DNA of 64,000 nt, taken from the NCBI RefSeq assembly GCF_954871325.1, contig NC_088776.1, forward strand, positions 14,756,052 through 14,820,051. The letters are read 5' to 3'. A program made the position numbers and the translations under genes. Positions 33,826 to 45,948 of this stretch are shown piece by piece. The stretch's first letter is position 1. Each line of letters begins with the position of its first letter. The notes beneath the pieces were generated by a model. That model was not told the DNA's origin and searched no databases. It saw only the letters and a list, made by a program, of their open reading frames with translations. Origin of the DNA: Gordionus sp. m RMFG-2023 (Eukaryota; Nematomorpha; Gordioida; Chordodea; Parachordodidae).

Positions 33826-34478
33826 TTATTCTTAAATTTTTAGATTTAACCTTTTTATTACATCGATGCTCTTAAGGCTAATTAAGTTTACTCAAAGTCT
33901 ACATGAGAGCATATTAATTTGTAGGAAATACGTTAGCTACTATATATTTTTATTCCCTACTCTCTAGAATATTTAAGATATGTATGGACACTCCTCCCCC
34001 CACCCCCCCCCCCCCCTCCATTTGTATTCATACAGTGAGTTTTGTAATTTTTTATGTAGATATAATGATTATTAAAGTGGATATTTGGAACAGCCTTTAA
34101 ACTTAGTTCTTATCCTTTACTATAGGATTTTAAAGTTTATATCGGTGCGATGATATCACCATGCCATTTAACCATAAATAAAAACTATAAAATCCTAGAA
34201 ACATCTTGATAATTTTTATACTTAGATTAGTCTAGTATATTTCTATAAGAGAGACTTTTTTACATCAGTTCTTATGTAATGGAATCATTATAAATTCGTT
34301 TTCAGGAAAATATATTTAATTATTGATCCCTTTTTTTTCTCAGGGAAAGTTATTTAATCACCAAATTTGAGAAAATTCACCCGAAAAATAAAATCATGGA
34401 TAATTGAAGTATTTTTATTCCCCATTTACTAATGTATTATATATTGAAAACATGTATAAGATATAAAAATTAAATAGT
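33826..34478. other. AT-rich spacer with a C run, no gene seen
   Basis: A C-rich block at 33980-34020 ends CATACAGTG, resembling a decayed hAT terminus. On the minus strand the end of the stretch would hold the 3' UTR of the gene at 34479-34855, with an AATAAA signal near 34420-34426. Confidence 0.4.
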
Positions 34479-34855
34479 TCAGTCCATTCCTTCAATAAAC
34501 AGTTTCTTGTCCTTCAGTAGTTCTGTCAGCTAATAAAAAAAAAATTAAATCTATAACAACATCAATTCTCAAAAATAAAATAATAGCATAAAAATGTTAT
34601 ATTAAAATCAAAACTATGTTTATTTAAAAATTTAACATTATGATTATATTGGCTAATAAACATCAGATTACTGATTTGTTGCCAGGTGCCAAATCAGTCC
34701 TTATAATATTATCATAAAATAAAATGCTTAATATAAGGAGTTAATTATTATCAAAATGCAAATAATATATTTTACCCAAAATTCCAATAAGGAAAATAAG
34801 ACGAAATCATCAAAATATCTGAGACTATATTGGCCATTAATCTTTTCCGTAGGAA
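34479..34855 (-). CDS. Three 3'-terminal exons, unrecognised gene
   Basis: On the minus strand, 34855-34776 reads FLRKRLMANIVSDILMISSY and on to WNF, with a GTAAAA donor in phase 2. Exon 34699-34672 reads TDLAPGNKS between AAG and GTAATC. Exon 34529-34479 follows a T-rich TTATTAG acceptor and reads LTELLKDKKLFIEGMD before TGA. Phases agree through both introns (76 and 142 bp), and an AATAAA lies about 60 bp after the stop. An upstream exon near 35065-35015 (FFVYWIWLSYLEKQ) may join if the acceptor is at ATTAATGGCC. I do not recognise the protein. Chance open frames in AT-rich DNA remain a real alternative. Confidence 0.38.
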
Positions 34856-35180
34856 CTTTAGTTTAAAAAAAAATTTGTTCAAGGATCATTTTTTTTAAAT
34901 ATTTATAATTTTTTGTTATTAAACTGAAATTTTATCCCAGAGGCACTAATAACTCAAACATTTGATCTCACAACATTAACATGCACACATTGAACTCTAT
35001 TATTTTTACTTAAATTTTTGTTTTTCAAGATAGCTTAACCATATCCAATAAACGAAAAAATTTTCTAAAAATTATTATGATTTTTTTTAGAGATAATCAC
35101 TTTTAATAATAAATAATTGGTAGAAATAGAACTATTAGTTAAAAGGAACAGAGGTGTGAAATGATATCATTACATTAATG

Positions 35181-35564
35181 TTATCGGCAATTGTTTTTCC
35201 CTGGAATGTGTTATTTTTCAACTTAAATCATTTTTCAAACGCGTTTTTTTAAATTTAAAAATCTGGTTATGTCGGAAATGCTTTCCAGCATGTTTAGAAT
35301 ACATATCTTGGGAAATATATAATTTTGCCTATAACCTTATAATATATATATATGAGAAATCTATGTAAAAAAACGAATATAAATTATATTAATTTCAAAG
35401 GTTCTTGTAAAATTGTCTGAAATTCATAGGGTTAATATTCCATACATGATGAAATACATTTCCACTAAAATTAGATTTTTTAATTAAAAATACGCGCTTA
35501 AAAATTATTCAAAGTTGAAAAAATAACACAATGCCGGAAAAAAACTCATATCGCCGCTAACATA
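35181..35564. mobile_element. MITE with 80-bp inverted repeats
   Basis: The left arm (GTTATCGGCAAT...TGTGTTATTTTTCAACTT...ACGCGTTTTTTTAA) is matched in reverse at 35485-35564 (ACGCGCTT...AAGTTGAAAAAATAACACA...ATCGCCGCTAAC). Arms are about 75-80 bp and imperfect. No convincing target duplication was found. The superfamily is unassigned. Confidence 0.65.
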
Positions 35565-35811
35565 TATATATCTTGTTTGTTAAATAAAAGATAATTGAAT
35601 AATATTTATTTTTGATTACAAACAAGGGATATAAATCTAACAATTCTTTCAAAAAACTTGGTATTTTTATTTTTATTTTAAGATTCGATTATAACAAAAT
35701 CCCAAATTTGAAATTCATGAATATAATTTTTTTTCTTCCAAACATACCTACTAAAATATATATTATAATTTATATGCACGAATAAAAATAATTTAATCCA
35801 AAACTTCTCAT

Positions 35812-36165
35812 TAGTGATCTGCATCGTGCCTAATTTTTCAAGCCCCGCCCGGCTCAAAGTTTTGCGGCACGGCCCTAACCCGAATTTTTTTTTGAAAAAA
35901 TTTACCGGCCCTGCCCTAATTTATTTAAATATAGAAATTAATTTTTATAATTACTCAAAATAAATAATATATGTTATATGGCGTCTAGTTTCTATAAATA
36001 AATTCAAATATTTTTATTTTACATAAAAAATTCAACATAAAATTGATAAATTTAGATATATTTTAAAAAAATTCTAAGGCCCGACCCGATCTGGCCCGGT
36101 CCGAATTTTCTTAAAAAATATTAAGCAGGCCGGGTTCAGGCCGGGCCTTCGTTAGGGTTAGGGTA
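35812..36165. mobile_element. TAG-ended hAT MITE, right end lost
   Basis: It starts TAGTGATCTGCATCGTGCC and has the family's GCCCGGCTC and GGCCCGACCCG blocks with the shared AT-rich middle. The interior aligns to 36574-36878. Instead of the TGCAGATCA end it finishes in GGGCCTTCGTTAGGGTTAGGG, two TTAGGG-like units. Confidence 0.7.
36150..36163 (+). repeat. Two TTAGGG units
   Basis: GTTAGGGTTAGGGT occurs exactly where the TAG-ended MITE loses its right terminus. Two units could be chance, but the position at a broken transposon end fits repair with telomeric-type filler (inference). Confidence 0.35.
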
Positions 36166-36573
36166 TAACATAATTGCATTCGCATACATTATTTCTAAAG
36201 TTAAATCTTGTTCCGGATCAAGTCATCATATGACTACGTTGTATATATGATGAAAATATAACCGAAAGACTTTTCGCATTAACTAATTTATTGGTGCAAA
36301 GTTTGTACCATTTAGTTGACGGTTGTTTTTGAAACCATGACCTCCAATTCAAAAATATAGTAAATCATTTGACTTTTCTCCAAATATGCTAAGTGAATTT
36401 AAAGGATTAGAAGCTCATATTAAAAAAGAAGCTTCTAATAGTGGTATACAATGTGCTATAGTCAAATCCTCAATGTCTATGTGTCCTGCATTAATCTTGA
36501 AGTTAGGAATTTATTTGGACTCCTTAATAGACTTGCAACATTTTTTTAGAGAATCCTATAAACATATGCAAGC

Positions 36574-36878
36574 TAGTGAACTTCATCGGGCCTAATTTTT
36601 CAAGCCCGGTCAGGCCCGAAATTTATTTTATAAAGTTTTGCCCGGCCCGAACCCAGCTGGCCCGGCCCGAATTTATTTAAATATAGAATTTAATTTTTAT
36701 AATTACTCAAAATAAACGATATATATGTTATTTGGCGTCTACTTTCTATAAATAAAATCACATATTCTTATTTTGCATAAAAAATTCAACATAAAATTGA
36801 TAAATTTAGATATATTTTAAAATTTCTAAGGCCCGACCCGACCCGGGTGCGAGCCGGACCTACTTTTGCAGATCAATA
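36574..36878. mobile_element. TAG-ended hAT MITE, complete
   Basis: The 305-bp element begins TAGTGAACTTCATCGGGCC and ends TTTTGCAGATCAATA. A perfect 8-bp duplication ATGCAAGC flanks it (36566-36573, 36879-36886). It inserted into an open plus-strand stretch (36386-36573) that I do not recognise. Confidence 0.92.
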
Positions 36879-37184
36879 ATGCAAGCATGGGGAAATTAAA
36901 ATAATTCTCTATGTCCTTAATATTTTATGAAGAATTCAAAAAGAATGACATTAAGTAATTTTCTTTTATTTTCTAAAAAGACCATCACTATGTCATCTTG
37001 AAAACACTAAGCAAAAATTTGTTCATTGATACAAAAAAATATTAATTAAAAAATGTAAATCACATGTCAATAAGTTGGAATGGAAGGGAAATTTATTGAT
37101 GAATATTTTCTTTTTAAATATATTTTCCTTTTATAAATATTTTTTCCTTATAACTAATATTTTATACATCTTCACCTATCAAGT

Positions 37185-37780
37185 TAATCGCGTCCTAAAA
37201 AGATATTTAATGATTCCAATCAAGATTTTGCTAAACGGTGCGGAGGAAAATCTCCCAGAATCCAAAATTCTCATATTGAATACATTTTAGCTGAAACAGA
37301 CAAAGAATGTTCCATATCAATGAATCTAAGGCTATGATAATAATCCAACAAGCAAAATTCTCGAATATTTAAGAAGTTTACAAACGTTCCTGAACGAAGG
37401 AACATACACTAAGTAATTTTAAAAGGAAAAACGTTCGTGTTATATTGCAGATTGGGATGACAGTAAATTTAAATCTAAAAATATGAGCATATGTTGCTGT
37501 ATTTTCAAAAGAGGAATAATTCACCTTAAAATTTTACAAGCAGCGTTTAATACAAATAAATTCTAAAAATATTTGAATGAATTTAGCCATATTCTACCAC
37601 ATAATATTACTAACTGCACTCTGATTATGAATAATATTCCATTTCATCACTTAACTGTGATATTGAACAGTTGCGCGTTCAGCCATGAAATATTATATTT
37701 ACCCCTAATTCGCGATTTCTTAATCCATTTGAGGAGATGTTTAGCAATTGAAACTTGTGAGAAAATGAGAATCAAGTAAA
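37185..37780 (+). pseudogene. Tc1/mariner-like transposase relic
   Basis: A helix-turn-helix part reads DFAKRCGGKSPRIQNSHIEY and ECSISMNLRL. Further on, KNMSICCCIFKRGIIHLKIL and ITNCTLIMNNIPFHHLTVI match the DDE core of the Tc1/mariner superfamily, where (V/I)MDNxxFH carries the second catalytic Asp; here the residue is Asn. LPLIRDFL-like and IHLRRCL-like words replace the usual PPYSPxLNPIE. Stops interrupt it. No inverted repeats or TA duplication were found. Confidence 0.7.
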
Positions 37781-38344
37781 TTGATTAATTTAATAAATTG
37801 CTCAAATACAAAGGTAAAAAATAGTCATTTAACATGTTGATTTAATTATTCATAATTTGTTTTCCTTTTATAAAGGGTATTTTGCAGGAATGTGATCCCT
37901 CCGACATAAAAAAGGTCCAGGTCCGGGTTCGGGTAGAGGAATAAAATTTAAAAAGGACCCGGGTCCAGGGTTCGGGTTCAGTGAGCATAAAAATAATGAC
38001 TCAAAATAAGATTTTCTTTCAATCCTTTATTATTATACATCAATATATATATATTCATAATTTACAAATGTAATTTATATTATAAAGGTTTTATTCAATC
38101 TCACAATCATAATATCTTCTAAAATATCATCCTTGAGATTTACGTAAATTAGACAATATATATTTCAAAGATGAAAATTCACATTCTACACTTACCTAAA
38201 ATAGATAGTTATCTTTATAAAATTATTGTATTTGTGTCGCCGGTACAGCCATGAAGATTCTAAATAAGATTTATAATTCTGGATATATTGAAAAATTTTC
38301 TTCCTAGAATTTTAAAATATTTGTATCCTTATTTATTCTCTTAA

Positions 38345-39724
38345 CAGGGCGTATCCATAATTTTCCTATAGAGGGGGGGGGGATTTGTTTTTGGGTGGGG
38401 GGGGGGGGCTTTGCTCTCAAACCTTTTTCGGCTGGCCTTCGGCCGGGTCAATCTTTGAGCTATTCTTTTAAATTATTCATAATTCAATAATAATTATATT
38501 AATATTTTTAGCTTTTACTAATTCGCGCTTATGAATATTTAAAGAAGAAATAAAGGTTATATATAACCCAATTTTTATTTTAAGTTAGGTATATTATAAA
38601 TAAATTTTTTTAAAAAATATAAAATTGAAATAAAGTTTAGTGTCAATTTTTTTTATAAAATTGGCTTAAAAACTTTTCAACTTAAATTCGCATTTAATAT
38701 AAATAGAATAAAAAATTTTTATTGAAAATACTAATTGTAGTGTTTATAAAATATTGACTAGTAAATTTTTTAAAGAACAAGTTATAACTTATTATCAAAT
38801 ACAATATTATACAAAAAATTTGTTAAATGCTAGAATTATAATGTGATTTTTAATTTTCGTGGGAAATTTGCCATTTCATCAAGAATTTTGTTTGTCGTTG
38901 GAATCAAATCTCTGTGGATATTTAACAGAGCTAACTCATTTAGCCGAGATTCGGAAGTAGTATTTTGTAAATAAGTTTTCAACCTTCTCCATTGAAAAAG
39001 GTCCTTTCATTCATATATGTTGTAATAGGCAAATATGTAAGAATATTATATACCTTCAAAATATTTGGAAATTGAGCCAAGGTTTCCTTATACCGATTGA
39101 GCGCATCAGTAGCATGCTCAGGTAAAATAATAAACGTAGTAAATATTTATACCACAATTCGAATTCACTGATTAAATTGATTTCAGTATCAATAATAGGA
39201 ATAAAATTTTGCTAAATATTTAATTTTATCAATAATGGCATCAGAAAACGAAGAAGGGTCTTAAGGTAATAAAATTTGAAGATTACCAAAGACTTGTTTT
39301 TTATCTAAAAACCTACTTTAATTTGCGATAAAAAAGTATCTATGAATGGGATGTAATTGGATATTTTATAATATTCTATAAGATTTAGTTTTGATTCAAC
39401 GTCTATATAAATATTATGAAATATTCATCTACATTCATTCTTCCTGTTTACATTTTCCTCCAAATCAATAACTTGAACCAAATCGAAATTTGATATTTGT
39501 AAATTTCTACACATAGTAGTGAGTTATAGGAAAATAATTTATTAATGCAACTAGTAGTAAGGATAAACTCTACTTGATATTGAAAAATTTTGACGGGGCA
39601 TGGGAGGGGGTGGGGGTAAAATTTTTATTAGCTTAAAATGATATTTAGGAAAACAGTCAAATTAGCGATGGGGAGTAAAATTCCCCCTTCCCCCCTCACC
39701 CCCCCCCAATTGGTTACGCGCCTG
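38345..39724. mobile_element. hAT element nested in another hAT
   Basis: Ends are CAGGGCGTATCCATAATT and, reversed, CAGGCGCGTAACCAATTG, with a perfect 8-bp duplication TCTCTTAA (38337-38344, 39725-39732). G and C runs lie just inside both ends, and the CTTCGGCCGGG block follows the left end, as in the CAGTGGCGTA copies. The minus strand has a ZMYM1-like transposase relic. Confidence 0.92.
38870..39400 (-). pseudogene. ZMYM1-like hAT transposase C-terminus
   Basis: Minus-strand frames give ETLAQFPNILKVYNILTY, a GRRLKTYLQNT-like block and ESRLNELALLNIHRDLIPTT. This is the hAT dimerisation end shared with the relic at 7120-7560, so the two host elements belong to one family. Frame changes are present. 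Confidence 0.68.
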
Positions 39725-39894
39725 TCTCTTAACTTCTGAGAACTTTTCTAATAAAGATGAGATAGGCATTTTTTGATCCTCCTTTCTATATGATGATATT
39801 TTGATTTTTTTTTCTCTATCTATAAAATCTCAAGATCATCAATGTTGCTATTATAATTATTATTATCACTACAACTGTTGTATAAGCTTCTATA

Positions 39895-40075
39895 TATTTA
39901 GACCCTCGATATCAAGTTTTATTGAGTATTGAGCAAAAACAAATGGCTAAAGACCGTCTTAAGGATTTATGGCATACGCAAAACTCCATTATTTACAATA
40001 TATGGGAGACTACGACAATACCATATTTTGCAAATATTGTTGCTCTCAAATATTCATGTTTTCTAATATTTCGTA
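39895..40075 (+). pseudogene. ZBED-like hAT transposase fragment
   Basis: The frame reads TLDPRYQVLLSIEQKQMAKD and IPYFANIVALKYSC. The LDPRYK(L) word marks the region between catalytic core and dimerisation domain in ZBED-type hAT proteins. It lies in the outer element, 37885-40732, and has no visible continuation. Confidence 0.55.
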
Positions 40076-40740
40076 TAAAAAGGACTGTAAATTTTTCTTA
40101 ATCTAATCCATATGCCATAAAAATCAAATAAACATAAATGTTCTGATTATAATCTTAATATTGTTATTTTTAAAGGAACTAATACACTAGTAAGGTCCTT
40201 TATGACACCAATCATCTCCCGACTAAATGACTTCACATGCTCCTAATAATAAAACCATTACAGAAATCTTTCGTACTTAATAATCGCTCTAGCATCATAC
40301 AATTTGAGGACCAACGTGTAGTGCATTTTCATTTAAATAAAATATTATTACTTGCACTGCAAAATAATTCACTTTCAAAATAATCAACGTATTTCTATAA
40401 CATAACATATTAATAAATTTACATAATATATTAATAAATTTACATAATAAAATATTATTAACTACACTAGAAAATAATTTATGATATCAATCTCTAAATA
40501 AAATGGAAGTCTAGGAAGAAAATTGGAAGAAAAAAGCGAATATTAAATAAATGATTCCACAAAAAAAAGTTAATAAAATTTAAAAAAATTTATATTATTT
40601 ATTAAAATAATACATTTATTTTTAAAATTTTTTGTGACACCTAGAACCCTTGGACCCTCTACTTTTAAAAAGGGTCCGAGTCCGGGTTCGGTACAGCCAA
40701 AATACGAGGGTTCAGGAGGGTTCACATCCCTGGTATTTTG

Positions 40741-41430
40741 CTCATGTAAAGAATTATATATATCCTTATTTAACCATGATGGATTAATTATTAAAAACTA
40801 AAAAAGATTTTAATTGTATTATATATTCATTATTAATTTTTTTATATTATTTCAATTATTTATTTACGCAATACCATTGGTGCACAATATTATATTAAGC
40901 AAATAAATTTATTTGTTAATTTTAAGTTATTTTATAGATATTCACATATTTATTGAATAAATTATAAGTTTAGTGTTAAAAATTATATTTTTTACATTTT
41001 AAAACGGATTTGTTCAGAAGAATTGTAAAAATAAGGGTAATATATTTTTTTCTATGATATTCGAATTGAAATCGAGTAAAATATAAAAAAAGTTGTTTAC
41101 ATATTTTGTGCTCTCATAATGTGAGTTTCTATTCAAAAGCAACGGCAACTCTGAGTTTATTTTGACCAATATGAGATTTTTTATACCAAAGAACCTATAT
41201 TCTCAAAATATTTTGACAAAGAAAATAGATTTCTGACTAGCACGGAGATAATTAATTTGTCAACATTGGAAAATAAACTATATGATTCACCCTCATAGTA
41301 AAGTGCGATTATTATACATATTTTAATATTTATATAGAATTTTAGCCATATTACCTATATTTAAAGCGAAATAACTCTTGGCTCAATGCTCGCCCCAGAC
41401 TGGAATTTTGTAGAAATATAAGGCAGTATA
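40741..41430. other. AT-rich spacer, no gene seen
   Basis: No open frames with recognisable motifs, repeats or element ends. Confidence 0.45.
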
Positions 41431-41466
41431 ATGCCTTCTATAAAAAAAAATTTCTTAAAAAAACTG

Positions 41467-41597
41467 TTTTATTTTTATGCCCTTCCATTTCCGGTTTTTG
41501 GTAATAATATTTTTACTATATTAGATTTTATTTTTATTTTTATGCCCTTCCATTTCCGGTTTTTGGTAATAATATTTTTACTATATTAAATTTTATG
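41467..41597. repeat. Tandem duplication, 66-bp unit
   Basis: Two nearly identical copies of a unit with TTTTATTTTTATGCCCTTCC and GGTTTTTGGTAATAATATTT start at 41467 and 41533. Confidence 0.9.
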
Positions 41598-41939
41598 TCA
41601 TATTAAATGGTTTTTACAGAAATATGTAATCAATTTAAATCATGAGTTAGCTAAATTATTTTTTGAGATATCTAAAATTAAATGAAGTTTTTCTTGAATT
41701 TTTTGTTTTGCATATCTTAGATAGTAAGCCCATTTGGGAAGTAAAATTTATATATTTTAATAAGTTAGGTACTACCACCATACGAATTTTAAAAACGATC
41801 AAAGGGGGTCGGTTTGGGAATTGAGTATTTTTTTGATCATGAATAAATAATAAATAAAATTCCAGTTTTAGCAAAAATATATTTTAGAGAATTTTAACCC
41901 TTCTTGAATATCTTATACTGAGAAAACAAATATTTATAA

Positions 41940-42435
41940 TATATATGATATAATTTCTAACGATCAGGCGGCGAATCATAAAAATATTTCATAATAAAAA
42001 ACTTTAACCTTGTTTTTTGGTTGTAGATTCTATTATAACAATTTCTAAATAATAAAATATGAGAAATAGATAGTGAAATATGTAATTCGGAATTTGTTCA
42101 GCCCTTGTAATCAAGTATTGCTAGGTGATCAAATTATAAAAATATTTTATAATAAACGATTTGTACCTTGTTTATGCTGCTCTTTTTCGGACGTCGATTC
42201 TATTATAATAATATATGACATATAATAAAATAAGAGAGGTTTTTTATGAAGTATGATATGATTTTAAAATGTGATCAGCCATTGTGTAATCAAATTTTGC
42301 TAGGCTTCGAAACATGAAAATATTGTATAATAAACAATTTTTACCTTGTTTAGGCTGTTCTTTTTTGGGTGGAGATTCTATAACAATAACAGATGCCAAA
42401 TAATAAAATATGTGAGATAGATAATGAAAGGAATT
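41940..42435. repeat. Three degenerate tandem repeats, about 165-175 bp
   Basis: Three units share a core of TAATAAAC-ATTT-TACCTTGTTT followed by TTTTTTGG and GATTCTATTATAA, then AAATAATAAAATATGAGA. Copies lie near 41980, 42150 and 42325. The copies are well diverged, so the array is old. Confidence 0.75.
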
Positions 42436-43451
42436 AATTCATCTAGGGTGTAAGCATAAACATAAGAACTTTAATAAAATCTTAGAATAAATTTAATGAG
42501 AAACTTAGGTCTAGCGAGGGCCTACACACCCCCTACCCTCATTTCGCCAAATATTTATAAAAATTTGAAAGAAAAATAAGTAAAAGCTAATTATTTTTTA
42601 AAATAAAATAGTGACAAATCAAAATTATTTAAAAAAAAATATAACATAGCTAAAGGGCTATTTAAAGACTTCCAGTAAAATATTTTGGGGAAAACTCACC
42701 TAATAATGCCTACCCCACTTTCTCTTTTAGCAAAATCATAGCTAAGCCTATGAAAAGAAATAACTTTAAAAAACTTACTCGCAATTACCACATTAATTTA
42801 CTTAATATTTATGGTCATTAAATCACTTATATGACATTTATCATATTTCAGTTGAAAGATATTATAAAATATAATACCCCAATAATTTAGACATGCAGGT
42901 TTCATTGGCGCTCCTACATATAATTTAAAAAATGGAATAATTCATTCAAAATAAATAAATAGTAAAAATCTTATTTAAATGGATGTAATAAAAAATACAT
43001 AGACCACACTTGGTCTCAATAAAAAAAACCACCACCTTAAATTTCTGATGAAATATAATACTTAAAATTTTTAAAAATAACTCATGAATGGTTCATTTTT
43101 TAAATGAGCTATTAAGACATCATTTATAGTGTACAATTTTTTGCATATATATACAAAAAGCTTTCTTGCTATATCAGAATTATCATGAAAGTCACTACAT
43201 AAATTTTTGCATTTAAAAAATATCAATGTTTAGAATTTAGGTAAGTCGTAGCCTAATGACTTCAATTATTATAATTCGAATAGAGTTAATTAGCTGTTAT
43301 CAAGTCTTTGCTATTTATTGATACTATGCTCAATATTTATTTGCAAATGCATCTTTTGTACAAGGACGATGTTTTCAAAATTCTCTATATCTAACTGATT
43401 TGGTTAGGGACAAGACATGCTGAAGACCATTCCAATATCTTTATTCAAATA
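42436..43451. other. AT-rich spacer, no gene seen
   Basis: I see no genes, structured repeats or element ends in this kilobase. Confidence 0.45.
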
Positions 43452-44041
43452 TAGGATCCTGCAGGGCCGGGCAGACAATATCTTATCAGTAAAACATAGA
43501 CCTGGTCCGGCCCGTGGTTTGAAAAATATTAATGTTATATATCCTTCCTATTCTTTCTTTTTTGCCTGATTGAATATCATATATAAAATGAATTTAAAAA
43601 TAAGAATAGTTTTAAAAAAAGCAGGAGGTGAGAAATATTTATTATAATAGAATAAAACGATAAATTATTTTGTAACAAAAAAAATATGAATAATATAATA
43701 TTAATAAATAACTAATTATAATGATAGAATAAAACGTTAATACAAACTAAAAATAAAATTTCGCCGAAAGATAAAAAAACCAATGTTATCGAAAAGAAAC
43801 GATATAGTGGGGTAAAAAGTAATTTGATACATAAACATTTTAAAATACTATTATATATACATATATTACATTATCATTTTAAAAGCTAAAATTATATCAT
43901 ATTTAAACAGCTAAAAAAAAAAATATTTTGCAAATTATAGGTGTGAACTAGGAGGGAAAAGGGAGTGTTTCGAAGAAACATTTGTAGTTCCCCTTTCGAA
44001 TTGGATTTTTTGCTTAAGAGATAGGGACTTGACCCCTGTTC

Positions 44042-44470
44042 TCAATGCAATTCTTCTACCCAATGATTTAAGAACTTTAGAGATTGGGGACCTGGGTTTC
44101 CCAGAACGCTAAAAATTAGAGGAATAAATATAAAAGAATTAGGGAGGAATCTATATTTATTAAACTTATTGACTTCTTGGAGTTCCAAGGGGGTCGGTAT
44201 TTCCGTTAGTCGGAATGGAGGTAACACAAGAGACATCCCAGACAAGTCTTTTGCCGCTGTGCCAAGACGTCAAAGACATGCCGTCGGGACGCTTACCATC
44301 CGCATTTAGGAGACCTAATGGCTCCAAACTATTGGGGAAACCGGCCGAAATCAAGGCTTTGCCGATTAACTTATTAAGGTTGTCGTGCCTCAGACACTGA
44401 CTTTGAGACAAGAAAAATATTGTCTAGAATAGGGATCAACCTGTTTACGACAGGCAGCACAAGTGCCCAC
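44042..44470 (-). pseudogene. LINE C-terminal domain
   Basis: The reading CLRHDNLNKLIGKALISAGF, NSLEPLGLLNADGKRPDGMS, then GKRLVWDVSCVTS and further NKYRFLPNSFIFIPLIFSVL matches the conserved domain downstream of RT in this LINE type. The RPDG...WDVTC arrangement resembles a PD-(D/E)XK nuclease core, which would make it the endonuclease; that is an inference. A Cys/His-rich stretch precedes it. Confidence 0.75.
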
Positions 44471-45029
44471 AGAAGGGATAAGGCAACCAAGCTTATGGCC
44501 AATGGTAGTTTGAAACTCATCGTCTGTGAGTAACGTTTCCTTTTTACCACTCAGAATCGCGTCCGTCTAGCCATTCATAGCCGTTAGATATTTTTTTGCG
44601 TTTCTGAGCAGTTGAAGGTTAGTTGGATCGTTACACAGAAAAAGATTTTCAAGTGCGCATTGAAGTATAGGAACCAGGAGGCTCTTTAGATGACTGGCTG
44701 CTCGGATCCTTGGATAGTTAGGGTAAGCCACTTTTGTTTAGCTGAAGATAAAAGGGGATCGTCCAACTCGATAAGCGAGGAAATAGAATCGTTAAAGGAT
44801 ATTCGAGAGGAAAGAAAGCACGCAATTTAGGAAGGGGGGTTGAAAACCAAGACCACCCCGGTAAGCGGGCATAGAGGCGAAGGACCAATTAAAATCGGAA
44901 AAATTTAAGACTAAAAGGAATACGATAAAATGTTTAAATTTTAATTCAAAGGCCTTAAGGAGGGTGTTATATTGGAAAACCGGGGAAGATTTAAATATGT
45001 GTAAGAATTTCGGTAGGAAAAGACATTTT

Positions 45030-45948
45030 TTAGTGAGGAAAAAGAACTGATGCTTGGGAAGATGAGGAAGATTCTTTTTTAGTGAGGAAAAAGAACTGAT
45101 GCTTGGGAAGATGAGGAAGATTCTTGAGTGAATTGAAAAGGGACTGAATCAAATCGTCAAAAAAATCTTGACAAAAGGAAGTTGAAAAGCTAATAGGGGA
45201 ACCTAAAAGACAGAGTTCCTCGTATGGAATTATTATAAAATCTGGGGGCGGGATAAAATCCTTGTTGTTGAGGGAAGATATTTCGCACTTCTTTCTATTT
45301 AGGGGAAGACCAATTTTAAAAGCTTCCATCTCAACGTACTCTATGGCCGACAGAACATTAGATAAAGAGCCGTCAAAAGAGCCATCGTCGAGATACCACA
45401 AATTTAGGTCTAATTTGAAATCAAACTTTAAATTTTTAATCAAATCCTGAATCCCTATGGTAAAGAGCAAGGGACCTGGTGGATCACCTTGCTGAATCCC
45501 CTCTTCAGAGGATATGAAAAATTCCCCAAATTTGAGTAATGACGGAAATCCATAAAATTCTAGTATTTTGGGAAATGATGTAGAAAAGAGGGTAAGAACG
45601 CGCTTCTATGGATCCTGTTGAAGGCATTTCTGAAGTCTAGCTTGCAGAAACCTTATCCGCCTCAGTATTAATAAAAATACGCGCAACATGTGATGCCACT
45701 TCACACCCACCCCTCACTCCAAATCCTAACTGTGAGGGAAATAGGAGGGAACTAGCCTTAGGCCGGATCCTATTTACAATAGCCTTGGCGACTAATCGAG
45801 GAAAGAATGACTCTATGGCTATGGGTCTAATGCCACCATCCGGCTTGGTTAAAGAAACAAGACGTGCGCCAAAAAGAATAGGACGAATACAAAGAGGAAC
45901 TTCGCATAAGAGGATATTATTGCAAAGTTCAGTTAATGATTTCAGCAA
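45030..45948 (-). pseudogene. LINE reverse transcriptase region
   Basis: The N-terminal RT blocks read ILFGARLVSLTKPDGGIRPI and LFPSQLGFGVRGGCEVASHV (45948-45637). LDFRNAFNRIHR, with the first catalytic Asp, straddles the next frame. Then come GPLLFTIGIQDLI and LNLWYLDDGSFDG with the YxDD box, and LNRKKCEIS and LLGSPISFS of the thumb. Frame changes separate the two halves, so it is inactive. RT copies LINE RNA at a nicked target site (family knowledge). Confidence 0.85.

Larger units (their letters stand above)
37885..40732. mobile_element. hAT transposon, CAGGGATGTGAACCC family
   Basis: Ends are CAGGAATGTGATCCCTCC and, reversed, CAGGGATGTGAACCCTCC, flanked by a perfect 8-bp duplication GTATTTTG (37877-37884, 40733-40740). 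Subterminal GGGTCCGGGTTCGGGT-like blocks lie at both ends. The interior holds a plus-strand transposase fragment near 39895 and a whole second hAT (38345-39724). Confidence 0.93.
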
